From NCBI GenBank assembly GCA_017656255.1, contig JACDOE010000001.1:248001-312000 (forward strand): a stretch of 64,000 nucleotides of DNA, written 5' to 3'. The position numbers were made by a program, and so were the translations under genes. Source of the DNA: Bacillaceae bacterium (GTDB lineage Bacteria; Bacillota; Bacilli; JACDOE01). Below the pieces are notes generated by a model. It did not search any database and had not been told where the DNA came from. It saw only the letters and a list, made by a program, of their open reading frames with translations. The first letter of the stretch is position 1. Each line of letters opens with the position of its first letter. Positions 18,863 through 29,234 of this stretch are shown here, one piece after another.

Positions 18863-18889
18863 CCACCCTGAGATGTCAGGGGGGTTTTT
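18863..18889 (+). terminator. terminator after the small gene
   Basis: CCACCCTGA (18863-18871) and TCAGGGGGG (18876-18884) pair with one mismatch, followed by TTTTT. Confidence 0.8.
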
Positions 18890-18985
18890 CTTATAGATAA
18901 TCCACAAAAATGCATACAAACAGTGGATGAAAGGCGTCAGAATTGATATAATATCTTAATCCATAAATTTTGACGGGTGGTAAAC

Positions 18986-20041
18986 ATGGTTCACAAAAAG
19001 AGCCTTGATAATGTTATCCTGTTTCCCGGCATGATTCAAAAGCGGCTGGAACAGGCTGTCAGGGCCAGGGAAAACGGAAATTATGACGAAGCGGTCCGCC
19101 TGTTTCTAGAGGTGCTCGAATTCGAGCCTGAGAATGCTTCAGCTCGTTACGGGTTGGGGCTCTCTTATTATGACTCGGGGGATTTCCAGAAATCGAGAGA
19201 ACTGGCTGAGTCCATGATGTACAGCGAGGTCGGCAATGACCCCCAGGTACTTCGGCTCTACATTGTCTCTTTAATCCAGATCGAAGATTATGAGGCAGCG
19301 TACAACGTTTTGCAATCCGTACTTGAAGCGCATCAACTTCCTCCTCATTTGTACCAGGAATTTGAGGAATTGAAGAAAACCTGTGCCTCTCTTTTTGAGA
19401 TGGAGACGGAACAGGAATGGGAAGGGGGATGGACAGAAGCTTCTGTTCTTAAAAAACTGGAAGAAAACCCCCGCTTTGTGGAAGAATTGTACGAACAATT
19501 AACAAACGGCGATTTTGAACAGCAACTGGCCGCCATTGAACGGATGAAATTCGTCAATGAACCGGAAGTGATTGAAATGCTGAAAGAATATCTGGTATTA
19601 CCAGGTCCACATCCCATGTTGAAAACCTTCGCCTTAAAGGCATTAAAGGAGATGGGGGTAACCGGCAAAGTTTCGGTATTTAAATTCAAACAACTCGTTG
19701 AAACCGAACTGTCGGATATCCCGATTGATGATGATGAGATTCCGGATCCCCAGAAAAGCGTTATTGATCTGGTGTCAACGAAGACCCAGGATCATGATCC
19801 CACGGTTTCCTCGTTCGCCTATCAGTTATGGATGGAATATTTGCTTACCGTCTATCCGTTTCATCCTGACATCGGGCAGGTGGAGACCTGGGCCGCTGCC
19901 CTGCATTTTGCCACCTATCGCACGATGCAGCGCGACATATCCAGGGAACAGGTTGCGGACATGTATCGCGTTTCCGTATCGGAGATCACCCATCGGTTCA
20001 ACGAATTGAATCAGGTTTTACAGATCCCGGCAGAAACATAA
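18986..20041 (+). CDS. TPR-repeat protein upstream of tig (YsoA-like)
   Basis: Soluble protein of 351 residues. The N-terminus holds TPR units (REKGNYDEAVRLFLEVLEFEPENASARYGLGLSYYDSGDFQ-like), a HEAT-like middle follows (DFEQQLAAIERMKFVNEPEVIEMLKEYL), and the C-terminus ends in a helical domain with DISREQVADMYRVSVSEITHRFNEL, which looks like a helix-turn-helix. B. subtilis ysoA has the same place ahead of tig. The ATG at 18986 has GGGTGG 5 bases upstream; a GTG at 18977 would overlap that site. Molecular role unknown. Confidence 0.75.
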   Translation: MVHKKSLDNVILFPGMIQKRLEQAVRARENGNYDEAVRLFLEVLEFEPENASARYGLGLSYYDSGDFQKSRELAESMMYSEVGNDPQVLRLYIVSLIQIEDYEAAYNVLQSVLEAHQLPPHLYQEFEELKKTCASLFEMETEQEWEGGWTEASVLKKLEENPRFVEELYEQLTNGDFEQQLAAIERMKFVNEPEVIEMLKEYLVLPGPHPMLKTFALKALKEMGVTGKVSVFKFKQLVETELSDIPIDDDEIPDPQKSVIDLVSTKTQDHDPTVSSFAYQLWMEYLLTVYPFHPDIGQVETWAAALHFATYRTMQRDISREQVADMYRVSVSEITHRFNELNQVLQIPAET

Positions 20042-20060
20042 TCCAGATATTAGCCCCTTG

Positions 20061-20088
20061 TTGAAATCGAGGCGGTTTATGTTATAAT
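20061..20088 (+). promoter_or_regulatory. sigma-A promoter of tig
   Basis: TTGAAA (20061-20066) and TATAAT (20083-20088) with a 16-base spacer and an extended -10 TG at 20080. Confidence 0.75.
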
Positions 20089-20170
20089 GAAGTGGTTATA
20101 CTTGCAGGTATTATCATGAATACATATGATCACACATGTATTGTATGCTTTGTAGGAGGGGTTTTAAAGA

Positions 20171-21463
20171 ATGAAAGCGAACTGGGAAAAACAAGAAAAC
20201 AACCAGGGGATTTTAACCGTCGAAGTGGATACAGACCAGGTGGACAGAGCACTGGACCAGGCTTTTAAAAAAGTGGTCAAGAAAGTCAATGTCCCCGGGT
20301 TCAGAAAGGGGAAAGTTCCCAGAAAATTGTTTGAGGCCAGATTCGGGGTAGAGTCGCTGTATCAGGATGCACTGGATATCCTGTTGCCAGAGGCCTACAG
20401 CCAGGCTGTTGAAGAAACAGGGATCGAACCGGTTGATCGTCCGGAAGTGGACATTGAACAGATGGAGAAGGGTCAGCCGCTTGTCTTCAAAGCAACGGTT
20501 ACAGTAAAACCCGAACCGCAGCTGGGTCAATATAAAGGCCTTGAAGTAGAAGAAAAAGATTTCTCCGTAAAGCCGGAGGATATCGATGAAGAACTGAAGA
20601 AAATGCAGGAGCGCCAGGGTGAACTCGAAGTTGTGGAAGAGGGCGAATTGCAAAATGGGGACCATGCCATCATTGATTTTGAAGGATTTAAAGATGGCGA
20701 ACCGTTTGAAGGTGGAAAAGGAGAAAAATTTGATCTGGAAATTGGGTCCGGTACATTCATTCCGGGATTCGAAGACCAGCTGGTCGGCATGAAACCCGGC
20801 GAGGAAAAAGAGATTGAAGTCACCTTCCCGGAAGAATATCATGCCGAAGAACTGGCCGGTCAGCCGGTGACATTCAAGGTAAAACTGCATGAGATCAAGC
20901 GTCTGAATCTGCCGGAACTCGACGATGAATTTGCCAGGGATGTCAGTGAATTTGACACCCTTGACGAATTAAAAGAAGACATTAAGAATAAACTGGAAGA
21001 AAAAGCAGAGCAGGATGCTGAGAATTACAAGCGTGAAGCTGTCATTGAAAAAGCAACGGAGAATACGACCATCGATTTGCCGGACGTGATGGTAGAAAAT
21101 GAAGTGGACCAGATGGTACAGGAGTTTGCTCAGCGCCTGCAAATGCAGGGAATGACACTGGACATTTATTATCAATATGCAGGTTTAAATGAAGAGCAGT
21201 TAAGGGAACAATTTAAAGAGGATGCCGAAAAACGGGTACGTACCCGGTTAACCCTTGAAGCGATCGCTGAAGCTGAAAACATTGAAGTCACAGAAGAAGA
21301 TGTGGAAGAAGAACTGAAGAAACTGGCTGAAATGTACAGCCGGGATGTGGAAGAAATCCGCAAGATCTTTATGGTACAGGATGGCATGGAAGGGGTTAAG
21401 AACGACATCAAGATCCGTAAAACCATCGACCTGCTGGTGGAAAATTCAAAACCTGCCGCATAA
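20171..21463 (+). CDS. tig: trigger factor
   Basis: Ribosome-associated chaperone and peptidyl-prolyl isomerase, 430 residues. The N-terminal ribosome-binding domain has the signature [19 protein letters not shown]. The FKBP-type PPIase domain (about 160-245) has [22 protein letters not shown] and [22 protein letters not shown]. The rest is the helical C-terminal domain. TAGGAGGGG precedes the ATG. It has its own promoter and a terminator before clpP. Confidence 0.97.
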   Translation: MKANWEKQENNQGILTVEVDTDQVDRALDQAFKKVVKKVNVPGFRKGKVPRKLFEARFGVESLYQDALDILLPEAYSQAVEETGIEPVDRPEVDIEQMEKGQPLVFKATVTVKPEPQLGQYKGLEVEEKDFSVKPEDIDEELKKMQERQGELEVVEEGELQNGDHAIIDFEGFKDGEPFEGGKGEKFDLEIGSGTFIPGFEDQLVGMKPGEEKEIEVTFPEEYHAEELAGQPVTFKVKLHEIKRLNLPELDDEFARDVSEFDTLDELKEDIKNKLEEKAEQDAENYKREAVIEKATENTTIDLPDVMVENEVDQMVQEFAQRLQMQGMTLDIYYQYAGLNEEQLREQFKEDAEKRVRTRLTLEAIAEAENIEVTEEDVEEELKKLAEMYSRDVEEIRKIFMVQDGMEGVKNDIKIRKTIDLLVENSKPAA

Positions 21464-21475
21464 GCCCAAAATATG

Positions 21476-21511
21476 AAACAAGGCACGAATCGCTGACTTC
21501 GTGCCTTGTTT
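21476..21511 (+). terminator. hairpin between tig and clpP
   Basis: AAACAAGGCACGAA (21476-21489) and TTCGTGCCTTGTTT (21498-21511) form a 14-bp stem. The T-run is within the descending arm, so termination may be partial and feed clpP by read-through. Confidence 0.75.
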
Positions 21512-21541
21512 TACCAAATTGGAAGGAGGAAACTGATTCAG

Positions 21542-22144
21542 ATGAGCAATTTGATTCCCATGGTTGTGGAACAGACCAACAGGGGAGAAAGAGCCTATGA
21601 CATTTACTCACGTCTGTTGAAAGATCGTATCATCTTTATCGGTACGCCGATTGATGATAATGTATCCAATGTTGTTGTCGCCCAGATGCTTTTTCTGGCC
21701 GCCGAGGATCCGGATAAAGACATCAACCTGTACATAAATTCACCCGGTGGTTCCATTACAGCCGGCATGGCCATCTATGATACCATGCAATACATAAAAC
21801 CTGATGTTTCTACAATCTGTGTGGGGCTTGCTGCGAGTATGGGATCCTTCCTGCTTGCGGCAGGAGCGCCCGGTAAGCGTTTTGCACTTCCGAACAGTGA
21901 GGTGATGATTCACCAGCCTCTTGGGGGTGTCAAGGGTCAGGCATCCGATATTAAAATCCATGCAGATTGGATTGAAAAGACCAAACAAAAATTAAACCGC
22001 ATCTATGCGGAAAGAACAGGTCAACCCCTTGAGAGAATCGAAAAGGACACCGACCGTGATTTCTTCATGAGTGCTGATGAAGCCCGGGAGTATGGGATTA
22101 TTGATCAGGTGATCGTCCACAAAGACCAACAGAAACAGGGGTGA
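21542..22144 (+). CDS. clpP: ATP-dependent Clp protease proteolytic subunit
   Basis: Serine peptidase of 200 residues that forms the tetradecameric chamber used by ClpX and other Clp ATPases. Start region [27 protein letters not shown]; nucleophile Ser in [14 protein letters not shown] and His in MIHQPLGG; the catalytic Asp lies in [18 protein letters not shown]. The ATG at 21542 follows GGAAGGAGGAAA. It sits directly before clpX, with 4 bases between. In B. subtilis clpP is elsewhere, so this tig-clpP-clpX order resembles the general bacterial arrangement. Confidence 0.97.
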   Translation: MSNLIPMVVEQTNRGERAYDIYSRLLKDRIIFIGTPIDDNVSNVVVAQMLFLAAEDPDKDINLYINSPGGSITAGMAIYDTMQYIKPDVSTICVGLAASMGSFLLAAGAPGKRFALPNSEVMIHQPLGGVKGQASDIKIHADWIEKTKQKLNRIYAERTGQPLERIEKDTDRDFFMSADEAREYGIIDQVIVHKDQQKQG

Positions 22145-22148
22145 AAAA

Positions 22149-23414
22149 ATGTTTAAGTTCAATGATGAGAAAGGTCAGTTGAAATGCTCGTTCTGCGGCA
22201 AATCACAGGACCAGGTCAGGAAACTCGTCGCCGGTCCCGGTGTATATATATGCGATGAATGTATTGAACTCTGTACCGAAATTGTGGAAGAGGAACTGGG
22301 TGGCGAAGAGGAACTGGATCTTCAGGAAGTTCCCAAACCGGAGGAAATCCGTAAAATTCTGGACGATTATGTAATCGGTCAGGAATCCGCAAAGAAAACC
22401 ATGTCTGTTGCGGTATACAATCACTATAAGCGGATTAACTCCAATGCCAAAGTGGACGATGTTGAACTGCAGAAAAGTAACATTGTGATGATCGGTCCGA
22501 CCGGAAGCGGTAAAACACTTTTGGCCCAGACACTGGCCAAGATCCTGAATGTTCCTTTCGCTATCGCCGATGCCACCTCTTTAACCGAAGCCGGATATGT
22601 GGGAGAAGATGTTGAAAACATCCTCCTCAAACTGATTCAGGCGGCGGATTATGATGTAGAGAAAGCGGAAAAAGGGATCATCTACATTGATGAAATCGAT
22701 AAGGTGGCGCGTAAATCGGAGAATCCGTCCATCACTCGTGATGTTTCAGGTGAAGGGGTTCAACAGGCACTGCTCAAAATTCTTGAAGGGACGGTTGCCA
22801 GTGTTCCGCCTCAGGGGGGAAGAAAACATCCCCATCAGGAGTTCATCCAGATTGATACCTCCAATGTCCTGTTTATCTGCGGCGGGGCTTTTGACGGCAT
22901 CGAGCAGATCATCAAACGCCGTATCGGAAAGAAAGTTATCGGGTTTGGTACAGGCACAGAGGGTAAAGGTGAATTTAAAGAAGGCGAACTGCTGAGTCAG
23001 GTTCTTCCGGAAGACCTTTTGAAATATGGCCTGATTCCGGAATTTGTGGGACGCCTGCCGGTCATCAGTACACTCGAGCCTCTGGATGAGGATGCTCTGG
23101 TTCGTATCCTGACCGAACCGAAAAATGCCCTGGTCAAACAGTACAAAAAATTGTTTGAAATGGATGGTGTGGAACTGGAGTTTGAAGAAAGAGCACTCCG
23201 GGAGATTGCCCGCCAGGCGATCAAAAGAAATACCGGAGCCCGCGGATTGCGCTCCATTCTGGAATCGATCATGCTGGATGTCATGTTCGAACTGCCGTCA
23301 CGGGATGACGTTCAGAAGTGTATTGTAACGGAAAAAACGGTTCGAGATAAATTGAAACCGGAACTCGAACTGAAGAATAACGGCAAAAGCAAAAAACCGA
23401 AAGAAAGTGCCTGA
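22149..23414 (+). CDS. clpX: Clp protease ATP-binding subunit ClpX
   Basis: AAA+ unfoldase of 421 residues. The N-terminal zinc-binding domain has CSFCGKSQ and CDECIELC (residues 12-15 and 37-40 approx). Walker A is GPTGSGKT, Walker [10 protein letters not shown], with the arginine-rich sensor stretch and the IGF loop IGFG that docks ClpP. GGGGTGA at the clpP stop serves as ribosome site, so translation is probably coupled to clpP. Confidence 0.97.
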   Translation: MFKFNDEKGQLKCSFCGKSQDQVRKLVAGPGVYICDECIELCTEIVEEELGGEEELDLQEVPKPEEIRKILDDYVIGQESAKKTMSVAVYNHYKRINSNAKVDDVELQKSNIVMIGPTGSGKTLLAQTLAKILNVPFAIADATSLTEAGYVGEDVENILLKLIQAADYDVEKAEKGIIYIDEIDKVARKSENPSITRDVSGEGVQQALLKILEGTVASVPPQGGRKHPHQEFIQIDTSNVLFICGGAFDGIEQIIKRRIGKKVIGFGTGTEGKGEFKEGELLSQVLPEDLLKYGLIPEFVGRLPVISTLEPLDEDALVRILTEPKNALVKQYKKLFEMDGVELEFEERALREIARQAIKRNTGARGLRSILESIMLDVMFELPSRDDVQKCIVTEKTVRDKLKPELELKNNGKSKKPKESA

Positions 23415-23438
23415 TCAGGTCGATAAGGCCTGAAACAA

Positions 23439-23470
23439 TCGCAGTGAATTCGTTCACTGCGATTTTTTTA
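23439..23470 (+). terminator. terminator after clpX
   Basis: ATCGCAGTGAA (23439-23449) and TTCACTGCGAT (23454-23464) form an 11-bp stem around a TTCG tetraloop, followed by a T7 run. Confidence 0.92.
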
Positions 23471-23559
23471 TCCGATCGTATTAACTATACATTATCCCCC
23501 GATTTGCTACCCGGTTTTTATAAAATGAAAAACATCCATCCCTTTCCATCCGGCATATC

Positions 23560-23588
23560 GTTTATCCGGCCTCTCACAGGGCAATAAT
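23560..23588 (+). promoter_or_regulatory. possible sigma-F/sigma-G promoter of lonB
   Basis: GTTTA (23560-23564) and GGCAATAAT (23580-23588), spaced 15 bases, resemble the forespore consensus GTATA and GGnnAnAnT. B. subtilis lonB is transcribed by sigma-F, which fits. One mismatch in the -35. Confidence 0.45.
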
Positions 23589-23633
23589 ACATTGTATGAA
23601 CAGGATAATATATGTTCGGGAGGCAAAAAGACG

Positions 23634-25346
23634 ATGAACTGGACATCTATCATTGTGCTGGTACAACTGTTTTTCTCGATTGTAATCGGGTTGTATTTCT
23701 GGAATTTGTTAAAAAATCAGCGGACCAATAAAACGTCTGTAGACCGGGAATCTCGTAAGGAAATGGAGCATCTGCGTAAAATGCGGGCCATTTCATTGAC
23801 CGAGCCCATTGCAGAAAAAACACGCCCCAGTAAACTCGAAGAGGTGATCGGACAGAAGGATGGTATCCGGGCTTTGCGGGCAGCTCTCTGTGGTCCCAAT
23901 CCACAGCACGTGATCATTTATGGCCCGCCGGGGGTGGGAAAAACGGCAGCGGCCCGGATCATACTGGAAGAAGCGAAGAAAAACAAGCATTCCCCTTTTC
24001 GGGACGATGCGATCTTTGTGGAACTGGATGCAACTACGGCACGATTTGACGAACGGGGGATTGCAGATCCGCTGATCGGGTCCGTCCACGATCCGATTTA
24101 TCAGGGAGCGGGCGCCATGGGACAGGCGGGAATACCGCAGCCCAAACCGGGAGCGGTGACTAAGGCCCACGGCGGTATGCTGTTTATCGATGAGATCGGG
24201 GAACTTCATCCGATTCAGATGAACAAATTGTTGAAGGTACTGGAAGACCGGAAAGTCTTTCTGGAAAGCGCCTACTACAATGAAGAAAATGTCAACATTC
24301 CGAGTCATATCCACGATATTTTCCAGAACGGGCTGCCGGCGGATTTTCGGCTGGTAGGGGCCACCACGCGAACCCCGCAGGAGATCCCGCCGGCGATTCG
24401 TTCCCGCTGTCTGGAAATCTATTTCCGCCCGCTTTTACCGGATGAAATTATCACCATTACCAGAAATGCTATTCAAAAAATTGAATTTAAATACGAACCG
24501 GAAGCACTGGATGTCATCAGCCGCTATGCCACCAATGGGCGCGAGGCTGTCAACACTGTGCAGATTGCAGCGGGCATCGCACTGTCGGAAAACCGGAAGA
24601 AAATCAAAACCGAGGATGTCGAGTGGGTCATCCACAGCAGTCAGAAAGCTCCCCGTCCCGATAAAAAAATTCCCGATCGCCCACAGGTCGGTCTTGTCAA
24701 CGGACTTGCCGTTTACGGGCCCAACATGGGTGCGTTGCTCGAAATTGAAGTCACCGCCCGTCGGGCAGTCCGAGCCGGTGAAGGACGGATTTATATGACC
24801 GGTTTTGTGGAAGAAGAAGAAATGGGCAATCAACAGCGTACATTGAGACGAAAATCGATGGCCAAGGGCTCTGTTGAAAATGTGCTGACCATTTTATCAC
24901 AAAAAGGGATTAACCCTTATGACTATGACCTGCATATCAATTTTCCGGGGGGCACGCCCGTCGACGGTCCTTCCGCCGGAATTTCCATGGCTACCGCGAT
25001 TTATTCCGCCATTGTCGGTGCACCTGTCGATAACCGGATCGCCATGACCGGAGAGATCAGCATCCATGGCAAAGTAAAGCCGGTAGGGGGAATTGTGGCG
25101 AAAGTGGAAGCAGCCAGACAGGCCGGTGCGGAAAAAGTCCTGATACCCCGGGACAACTGGCAGGCCATTTTTGAACATGAGAAAGAGATTCAGGTGATAG
25201 CAGTCGAACATATTGACCAGGTCCTGCAATATGCTGTATTAAAGAGGGAAAAGGAAACGGAAAGTCATCAGGCTTCCCCGGCCACGGATTTTTTAACGGC
25301 GTCGCCGCCTTTATTTGATGCCGACTCTTCATTTCGTATAAAATAA
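23634..25346 (+). CDS. lonB: ATP-dependent protease LonB
   Basis: Forespore-type Lon paralogue, 570 residues. An N-terminal membrane segment (residues 4-27, IIVLVQLFFSIVIGLYFWNLL) replaces the usual Lon substrate domain. The AAA+ domain has Walker A GPPGVGKT and MLFIDEIGEL as Walker B. The C-terminal protease domain carries the Ser of DGPSAGISMA and the lysine region GGIVAKVEAARQAG. The ATG at 23634 has GGGAGG upstream at a slightly long 10 bases. It sits between clpX and lonA as in B. subtilis. Confidence 0.95.
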   Translation: MNWTSIIVLVQLFFSIVIGLYFWNLLKNQRTNKTSVDRESRKEMEHLRKMRAISLTEPIAEKTRPSKLEEVIGQKDGIRALRAALCGPNPQHVIIYGPPGVGKTAAARIILEEAKKNKHSPFRDDAIFVELDATTARFDERGIADPLIGSVHDPIYQGAGAMGQAGIPQPKPGAVTKAHGGMLFIDEIGELHPIQMNKLLKVLEDRKVFLESAYYNEENVNIPSHIHDIFQNGLPADFRLVGATTRTPQEIPPAIRSRCLEIYFRPLLPDEIITITRNAIQKIEFKYEPEALDVISRYATNGREAVNTVQIAAGIALSENRKKIKTEDVEWVIHSSQKAPRPDKKIPDRPQVGLVNGLAVYGPNMGALLEIEVTARRAVRAGEGRIYMTGFVEEEEMGNQQRTLRRKSMAKGSVENVLTILSQKGINPYDYDLHINFPGGTPVDGPSAGISMATAIYSAIVGAPVDNRIAMTGEISIHGKVKPVGGIVAKVEAARQAGAEKVLIPRDNWQAIFEHEKEIQVIAVEHIDQVLQYAVLKREKETESHQASPATDFLTASPPLFDADSSFRIK

Positions 25347-25371
25347 TATTTCAGATTTGAAAATATGTGCA

Positions 25372-25401
25372 TTGTATTAGACAATCCCACAGGCATAAGA
25401 T
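25372..25401 (+). promoter_or_regulatory. possible sigma-A promoter of lonA
   Basis: TTGTAT (25372-25377) and TAAGAT (25396-25401) with an 18-base spacer. No CIRCE or CtsR repeat was seen near it. Confidence 0.45.
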
Positions 25402-25444
25402 AAAATATTGTTCACAGGTATACATGGCAATGGAGGTGCAAGCA

Positions 25445-27775
25445 GTGGGAGAAATAACCGAAACAGAAAGAACGATTCCTCTCCTTCCTTTAAGGGGATT
25501 ACTGGTATATCCGAGTATGGTTCTGCATCTGGATGTCGGAAGAGATAAATCAGTCAAGGCACTGGAGCAGGCCATGGTTGAAGATAATTTGATTTTGCTT
25601 GCCACTCAGGAAGAAGTGCAGGTTGAAGATCCGAGTGAAGCTGACATTTTTAAAGTAGGAACAGTCGCTAAAGTCAAGCAGATGCTGAAACTTCCGAACG
25701 GGACCATTCGGGTCCTGGTTGAAGGACTGAAACGTGCCCGGATTGATTCATTCATCGATCACCAGCCCTATTTCCGCGTCCAGATAACATATCTGGAAGA
25801 AGCACTGGAAATCACACCTGAGATTGAAGCGTTAATGAGAAGCGTCCTCGATCATTTTGAACAATATATCCGACTTTCCAAAAAGGTGACGCCGGAAACG
25901 CTGACGGCTGTTTCGGATATTGATGACCCGGGACGCCTGGCCGATGTGATCGCGTCTCATTTAAGCTTGCGTATCAAGGATAAACAATTAATTCTGGAAA
26001 CGATCGATGTCAAAGAGCGTCTGGATAAATTGCTCAACATTTTGAACAACGAACGCGAAGTGCTGGAGTTGGAGAGAAAAATAAGCCAGCGCGTTAAAAA
26101 ACAGATGGAAAAGACGCAGAAAGAATATTATCTGCGGGAACAGATGAAAGCGATTCAGAAAGAGCTCGGCGAAAAAGAAGGACGTGCCGGTGAAATCGAA
26201 GAATTGCGCAATCAGATTCGTGACCTGGCAGCCCCGGACAATGTCAAGGAAAAAGCAGAAAAAGAGCTGGACCGGCTGGAGAAAATGCCGCCCACTTCAG
26301 CAGAAGGAAGTGTGATTCGTACATATATTGAATGGATCTTGTCCCTTCCGTGGACGGAAAAAACGGAAGATGATCTGGATATCGCCCATGTGGAAAAGGT
26401 CCTGGACGAGGATCACTATGGACTGGAAAAGGCCAAGGAACGGGTTGTAGAATACCTTGCCGTCCAGAAGATGGTAGACAAATTAAAGGGGCCCATCCTC
26501 TGTTTTGTTGGTCCTCCGGGAGTGGGTAAAACCTCTCTGGCACGCTCGATTGCCCGGGCGATGGGGCGTGAGTTTGTCCGCATATCGCTGGGGGGAGTGC
26601 GCGATGAGGCAGAAATTCGCGGTCATCGTCGGACCTATGTCGGTGCGATGCCCGGCCGGATTATTCAGGGAATGAAAACAGCTGGTACAGTCAATCCTGT
26701 TTTTCTGCTGGATGAAATCGATAAAATGGCAATGGATTTCAGAGGGGATCCTGCTTCGGCTTTGCTGGAAGTCCTTGATCCCAATCAGAACGATACGTTC
26801 AGTGACCATTACATTGAAGAGCCTTACGATCTGTCCAATGTGATGTTTATTACAACAGCGAATGCCCTGCACAATATTCCGCGACCACTGCTGGACCGGA
26901 TGGAAGTCCTTTACATTTCCGGATATACGGAAGTGGAAAAACTGAAAATCGCCCAGGGCTATCTGATTCCGGATCAGATGAAAGAACACGGATTATCCAG
27001 AGAGCAGCTTCAGATCAATGAGGAGGCGCTGTTGAAAATCATTCGTGAATATACGAGGGAAGCCGGTGTTCGTAACCTGAACCGGCTGATCGGAACCGTC
27101 TGCCGGAAAGCGGTTAAAATGATTGTATCCGGTGAGAAAAAGAAAGTGGTCGTCACGCCGAATACCCTTGAAAAGATGCTGGGTAAACCCAGATTTCGAT
27201 ATGGTACAGCTGAAAAGGAAGACCAGATCGGTGCGGTCACCGGGCTTGCCTGGACCGAATCGGGAGGAGATACACTGTCGATCGAAGTCTCCATTTTACC
27301 GGGAAAAGGCAAGTTAACCCTGACAGGAAAACTGGGCGATGTCATGAAGGAATCCGCCCAGGCAGCATTCAGCTATATTCGCTCCAGAGCGGATCAACTG
27401 GGTATTGATCCCGAATTTAATGAGAAAAATGATATCCATATTCATGTCCCGGAAGGTGCCATTCCAAAGGATGGGCCGTCAGCCGGGATTACCATGGCGA
27501 CGGCGTTGGTCTCGGCGCTGGCAAACATTCCCGTTTCCCGGGAAATCGGGATGACCGGCGAAATCACCCTTCGCGGTCGTGTGCTTCCGATCGGAGGCCT
27601 TAAAGAAAAAGCCCTGGCTGCACACCGTGCCGGGATTAAGAAAGTGATCATTCCGAAGGAAAATGAGAAAGATATCGAAGATGTACCGGAAACCGTGAGA
27701 GAAGATCTGAAATTTATCATGGTTGAACACATGGACGAAGTGCTCGATCATGCACTGGTAAAAGTAAAACAATAG
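25445..27775 (+). CDS. lonA: ATP-dependent protease LonA
   Basis: Cytosolic Lon protease, about 776 residues. Domain order: N-terminal substrate domain ([23 protein letters not shown]), coiled segment, AAA+ domain with GPPGVGKTS and VFLLDEIDK, and protease domain with catalytic Ser in [15 protein letters not shown] and Lys in [15 protein letters not shown] choose the GTG at 25445 because GGAGGTG is 6 bases upstream; this gives nearly the B. subtilis length. An in-frame ATG at 25424 lacks a site. Confidence 0.96.
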   Translation: MGEITETERTIPLLPLRGLLVYPSMVLHLDVGRDKSVKALEQAMVEDNLILLATQEEVQVEDPSEADIFKVGTVAKVKQMLKLPNGTIRVLVEGLKRARIDSFIDHQPYFRVQITYLEEALEITPEIEALMRSVLDHFEQYIRLSKKVTPETLTAVSDIDDPGRLADVIASHLSLRIKDKQLILETIDVKERLDKLLNILNNEREVLELERKISQRVKKQMEKTQKEYYLREQMKAIQKELGEKEGRAGEIEELRNQIRDLAAPDNVKEKAEKELDRLEKMPPTSAEGSVIRTYIEWILSLPWTEKTEDDLDIAHVEKVLDEDHYGLEKAKERVVEYLAVQKMVDKLKGPILCFVGPPGVGKTSLARSIARAMGREFVRISLGGVRDEAEIRGHRRTYVGAMPGRIIQGMKTAGTVNPVFLLDEIDKMAMDFRGDPASALLEVLDPNQNDTFSDHYIEEPYDLSNVMFITTANALHNIPRPLLDRMEVLYISGYTEVEKLKIAQGYLIPDQMKEHGLSREQLQINEEALLKIIREYTREAGVRNLNRLIGTVCRKAVKMIVSGEKKKVVVTPNTLEKMLGKPRFRYGTAEKEDQIGAVTGLAWTESGGDTLSIEVSILPGKGKLTLTGKLGDVMKESAQAAFSYIRSRADQLGIDPEFNEKNDIHIHVPEGAIPKDGPSAGITMATALVSALANIPVSREIGMTGEITLRGRVLPIGGLKEKALAAHRAGIKKVIIPKENEKDIEDVPETVREDLKFIMVEHMDEVLDHALVKVKQ

Positions 27776-27792
27776 TTTGTGGGGAATCGAAA

Positions 27793-28389
27793 ATGAAAAT
27801 CAAGGATGCAAATCTGGTCATCAGTGCTGTCAAACCTGACCAATATCCAGGAGAATCCCTGCCGGAACTGGCTCTGGCAGGGCGTTCCAATGTGGGGAAA
27901 TCCTCTTTGATCAATAAACTGATCGGTCGTAAGAAACTGGCTCACACCAGTTCCAAACCGGGCAAAACCAGAACACTCAATTTTTACCGGATTCAGGGGG
28001 AAAAAGGGGATCTGTTTTTTGTCGACCTGCCCGGATACGGTTTTGCGAAAGTATCCAAGCAAATGAAGGAACAATGGGGAGAGATGATCGAATCATATCT
28101 TTCCAGGCGTGAATCTTTAGAGGCTGTGATTCAGGTGGTGGATCTGAGGCATCCGCCCAGTAAGGACGATATCCAGATGTATGACTGGTTGAAACACTTC
28201 GACATACCGGTCATCGTGGCGGCGACCAAAGCGGATAAAGTCCCGCGCGGTAAGTGGCAGAAACATGTGAAAATCATCAAGGAACAACTGGAGATGGAAG
28301 CCGGAGATGAACTCGTGATCTTCTCCGCAGAGACGGGGAACGGGAAGGACGAACTGTGGAAAGCGATTTTCAATGTGATCAAAGCCTGA
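27793..28389 (+). CDS. engB: ribosome biogenesis GTPase EngB/YsxC
   Basis: TRAFAC GTPase needed for assembly of the large ribosomal subunit, 198 residues. G1 is GRSNVGKSS (residues 31-39), G2 TRT in [13 protein letters not shown]3 [11 protein letters not shown], and G4 TKADK. GTGGGGAATC precedes the ATG, 17 bases after lonA, so it is likely in the lonA transcript, as in Bacillus. Confidence 0.95.
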   Translation: MKIKDANLVISAVKPDQYPGESLPELALAGRSNVGKSSLINKLIGRKKLAHTSSKPGKTRTLNFYRIQGEKGDLFFVDLPGYGFAKVSKQMKEQWGEMIESYLSRRESLEAVIQVVDLRHPPSKDDIQMYDWLKHFDIPVIVAATKADKVPRGKWQKHVKIIKEQLEMEAGDELVIFSAETGNGKDELWKAIFNVIKA

Positions 28390-28417
28390 TCGTCATGGTC
28401 CTCCCGTTCGTGCAGAA

Positions 28418-29215
28418 TCAGGATAAAACAAACTCATCCAGAACCTGTTTGACCCCGTTTTCATTATTGGTGGCCGATATATAATCGGCCTTTTCTTTTA
28501 AGGAGTCAACGGCATTTCCCATGGCAACTCCCAGACCTGCTGTCTCCAGCATATCCAGATCGTTGTAACTGTCGCCGATGGCAATGGTCCTCGACAGGGG
28601 AACATCAAAATAATCGGAGAGAAACCGCATGGCCTGCCCCTTACTCGCATCGGGATGCAATATTTCAAGAAAATAAGGTTTTGACTTTGTGATGTAAGCT
28701 TTGTCTCCGAAGCGACGAACCAATTCGATTTTGATCTCATCAAGTTTTACCGGGTCTTCGAAATATAACAGTTTTGTGGAAGGATTTTCGAGCAGAGAAG
28801 GAAAATCCTTTTCGACGTTATAGGGGACGCCGGCCACGTGAGAGTACTGGCGTACTTTTTCGTTGTCTTCCTGTACATAAAGTGTGTCATTCTGGTAAAT
28901 CTGTAAATGGAGCCCCTGGTCAACGGCGATGTCATAAACGACTCGGGCTATGGAAGGGGCAACCTTTTTTTCGTAAAGGGTTTTCCGGTCTAACAACCCT
29001 TTGACCAGAGCTCCCTGATAGGTAATAATCGGAACATTAATTCCGAGACGGGCCGCGATGGGTCGAGCGGAGGCATACATCCGTCCCGTGGCAAGCGTAA
29101 CAATAACCCCCTTTTGCACCGCTTTCTGAATCGCCTCTCTGGTTTCGGGTGTAATGGTTAATTCATCGGTGAGTAATGTATCGTCCAGATCGATCATGAC
29201 CATTTTATAATTCAT
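28418..29215 (-). CDS. HAD-superfamily hydrolase, Cof type
   Basis: Phosphatase of 265 residues, probably acting on small phosphorylated metabolites. Motif I is IDLDDTLLTDE, motif II TLATGRMY, and motifs III/IV GDSYNDLDML with K in DASKGQAMRFL. The C2-type cap lies between. The ATG at 29215 follows GGGAGGG by 10 bases. It follows and nearly abuts the EamA gene on the same strand, so they may form an operon. Substrate unknown. Confidence 0.85.
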   Translation of the reverse strand: MNYKMVMIDLDDTLLTDELTITPETREAIQKAVQKGVIVTLATGRMYASARPIAARLGINVPIITYQGALVKGLLDRKTLYEKKVAPSIARVVYDIAVDQGLHLQIYQNDTLYVQEDNEKVRQYSHVAGVPYNVEKDFPSLLENPSTKLLYFEDPVKLDEIKIELVRRFGDKAYITKSKPYFLEILHPDASKGQAMRFLSDYFDVPLSRTIAIGDSYNDLDMLETAGLGVAMGNAVDSLKEKADYISATNNENGVKQVLDEFVLS

Positions 29216-29234
29216 TTTACATTTACCCTCCCGT

